DNA from: Promethearchaeota archaeon
GTDB lineage: Archaea; Asgardarchaeota; Lokiarchaeia; Sigynarchaeales; SOKP01
Direction of reading: 5' to 3'
DNA length: 6,742 nucleotides
NCBI GenBank assembly: GCA_014730295.1
Contig: WJIN01000126.1
Span: forward strand, 1 to 6,742
Numbering within the stretch: position 1 is the first letter of the stretch; the number at the start of each line of letters is the position of its first letter. The translations under genes were made by a program, and so were the position numbers. Below the pieces are notes generated by a model. It made no database searches, was not told the DNA's origin, and worked only from the letters and a program-made list of their open reading frames with translations. Of the stretch, positions 6,492 through 6,742 are shown one piece after another.

Positions 6492-6495
6492 TCCC
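6492..6495 (-). promoter_or_regulatory. Ribosome binding site supporting the TTG start of gene B
   Basis: GGGA on the minus strand lies five bases before the TTG at 6484-6486. No ATG or GTG occurs in frame between the upstream stop and the membrane anchor, so the TTG is the only sensible start. Confidence 0.45.
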
Positions 6496-6540
6496 AAGAT
6501 TTTTTGATTAGATTTAATCGATTAATATCAAAATTTAAGC

Positions 6541-6562
6541 AATTCACTTATATAAATCTGTA
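6541..6562 (-). promoter_or_regulatory. Promoter block of gene B
   Basis: The minus-strand core AGATTTATATAAGTGAATT contains a good archaeal TATA box, TTTATATA (6556 to 6549), about 63 bases before the TTG. This implies a leader of about 35-40 bases. It is 19/22 identical to the block before gene A. A perfect palindrome sits directly upstream. Confidence 0.6.
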
Positions 6563-6564
6563 TG

Positions 6565-6578
6565 ATTTCACGTGAAAT
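6565..6578. promoter_or_regulatory. 14-bp perfect palindrome, possible operator or activator site for gene B
   Basis: ATTTCACGTGAAAT is its own reverse complement. It begins nine bases upstream of the TATA box of gene B, just behind the expected BRE, a usual place for a dimeric archaeal regulator. The binding protein is unknown, and the sequence is not repeated before gene A. Confidence 0.4.
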
Positions 6579-6648
6579 TATAGATTAGAATAATATACTA
6601 TCCATATAAAAAACTTTCTCTTAGATTACGATAGTGTATGTGATTCTA

Positions 6649-6670
6649 TACAAAATACAAACAAATGAAA
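6649..6670 (-). terminator. U-rich stretch after the SDR gene
   Basis: Directly after the TAA, the minus strand carries several short T-runs (TTT, TTT, TTT, TTTT), followed further on by six T at 6608-6613. This fits the hairpin-free U-tract termination of archaea and would separate the SDR transcript from gene B. No strong hairpin is present. Confidence 0.35.
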
Positions 6671-6742
6671 TTAAAACGGTGCTTTAACAAATCCGCCGTC
6701 GACTTGAATCACTGCTCCGTTGATATAGCTGGCCTTCTCCGA
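6671..6742 (-). CDS. C-terminal end of a short-chain dehydrogenase/reductase (SDR)
   Basis: Only the last 23 codons and the TAA are in the window. They read SEKASYINGAVIQVDGG then FVKAPF. The Y-I-x-G-x-x-I-x-V-D-G-G signature is the typical C-terminal end of classical SDR enzymes such as FabG-like 3-oxoacyl reductases and glucose or alcohol dehydrogenases. These are cytoplasmic NAD(P)-dependent oxidoreductases; the substrate cannot be told from this piece. The Rossmann fold, TGxxxGxG and YxxxK motifs would lie outside the window. By hand count the fragment is about 48% G+C, well above the genes beside it, although it is only 69 bases long. It is followed by a U-rich stretch and a separate promoter, so co-transcription with gene B is doubtful. 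Confidence 0.9.
   Translation of the reverse strand, partial: SEKASYINGAVIQVDGGFVKAPF

Noticed and set aside
6365..6547. 60-codon minus-strand frame overlapping the start of gene B
   Set aside because: Out of frame with gene B, covers its promoter-leader and membrane anchor, and has no ribosome site. It is a shadow.

Overview
The window is AT-rich, and every gene I can support lies on the minus strand. The best-guess source is an archaeon, probably of the Asgard/Lokiarchaeia type. The reasons are TATA-box-like elements with purine-rich upstream edges at typical archaeal distances from the starts, Lys/Asn/Ile-rich proteins, large ectodomains full of N-glycosylation sequons, and membrane proteins ending in a short Lys/Arg-rich helix after 'YFKYP'. 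I associate that ending with hypothetical proteins of Lokiarchaeia, but this is an impression from memory and was not searched.

Reading along the minus strand (high to low coordinates): (1) the last 23 codons of a short-chain dehydrogenase/reductase (6671-6742); (2) a 184-bp gap with a U-rich stretch, a 14-bp perfect palindrome and a TATA-like promoter; (3) gene B (3379-6486, 1035 aa); (4) a 190-bp gap with a second palindrome and promoter elements resembling those in front of gene B; (5) gene A (162-3182, about 1006 aa); (6) a 78-bp A-rich gap; (7) the first 27 codons of a further gene (1-83). No stretch over 300 bp lacks a gene.

Genes A and B dominate the window. They are paralogues, and each is an internal duplication. 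The repeating unit is a membrane anchor, a roughly 380-430 residue extracytoplasmic part, a second membrane segment, and a cytoplasmic amphipathic Lys/Arg helix. The unit occurs four times (A1, A2, B1, B2). Each protein should therefore have four membrane helices, two large outside lobes and two basic inside segments. By my count the outside parts carry 55 N-x-S/T sequons and the inside parts one, which strongly supports this topology. A2 and B2 look more alike than A1 and A2, so the internal fusion probably came before the duplication that gave A and B.

I recognise no catalytic motif in A or B. The beta-strand-rich ectodomains, with 'NPxF...W' openings and 'IDNVxL' endings, look like carbohydrate-binding-type beta-sandwiches. 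A cell-surface binding, adhesion or cell-envelope role is the most reasonable guess. Nothing visible ties the SDR gene functionally to A and B.
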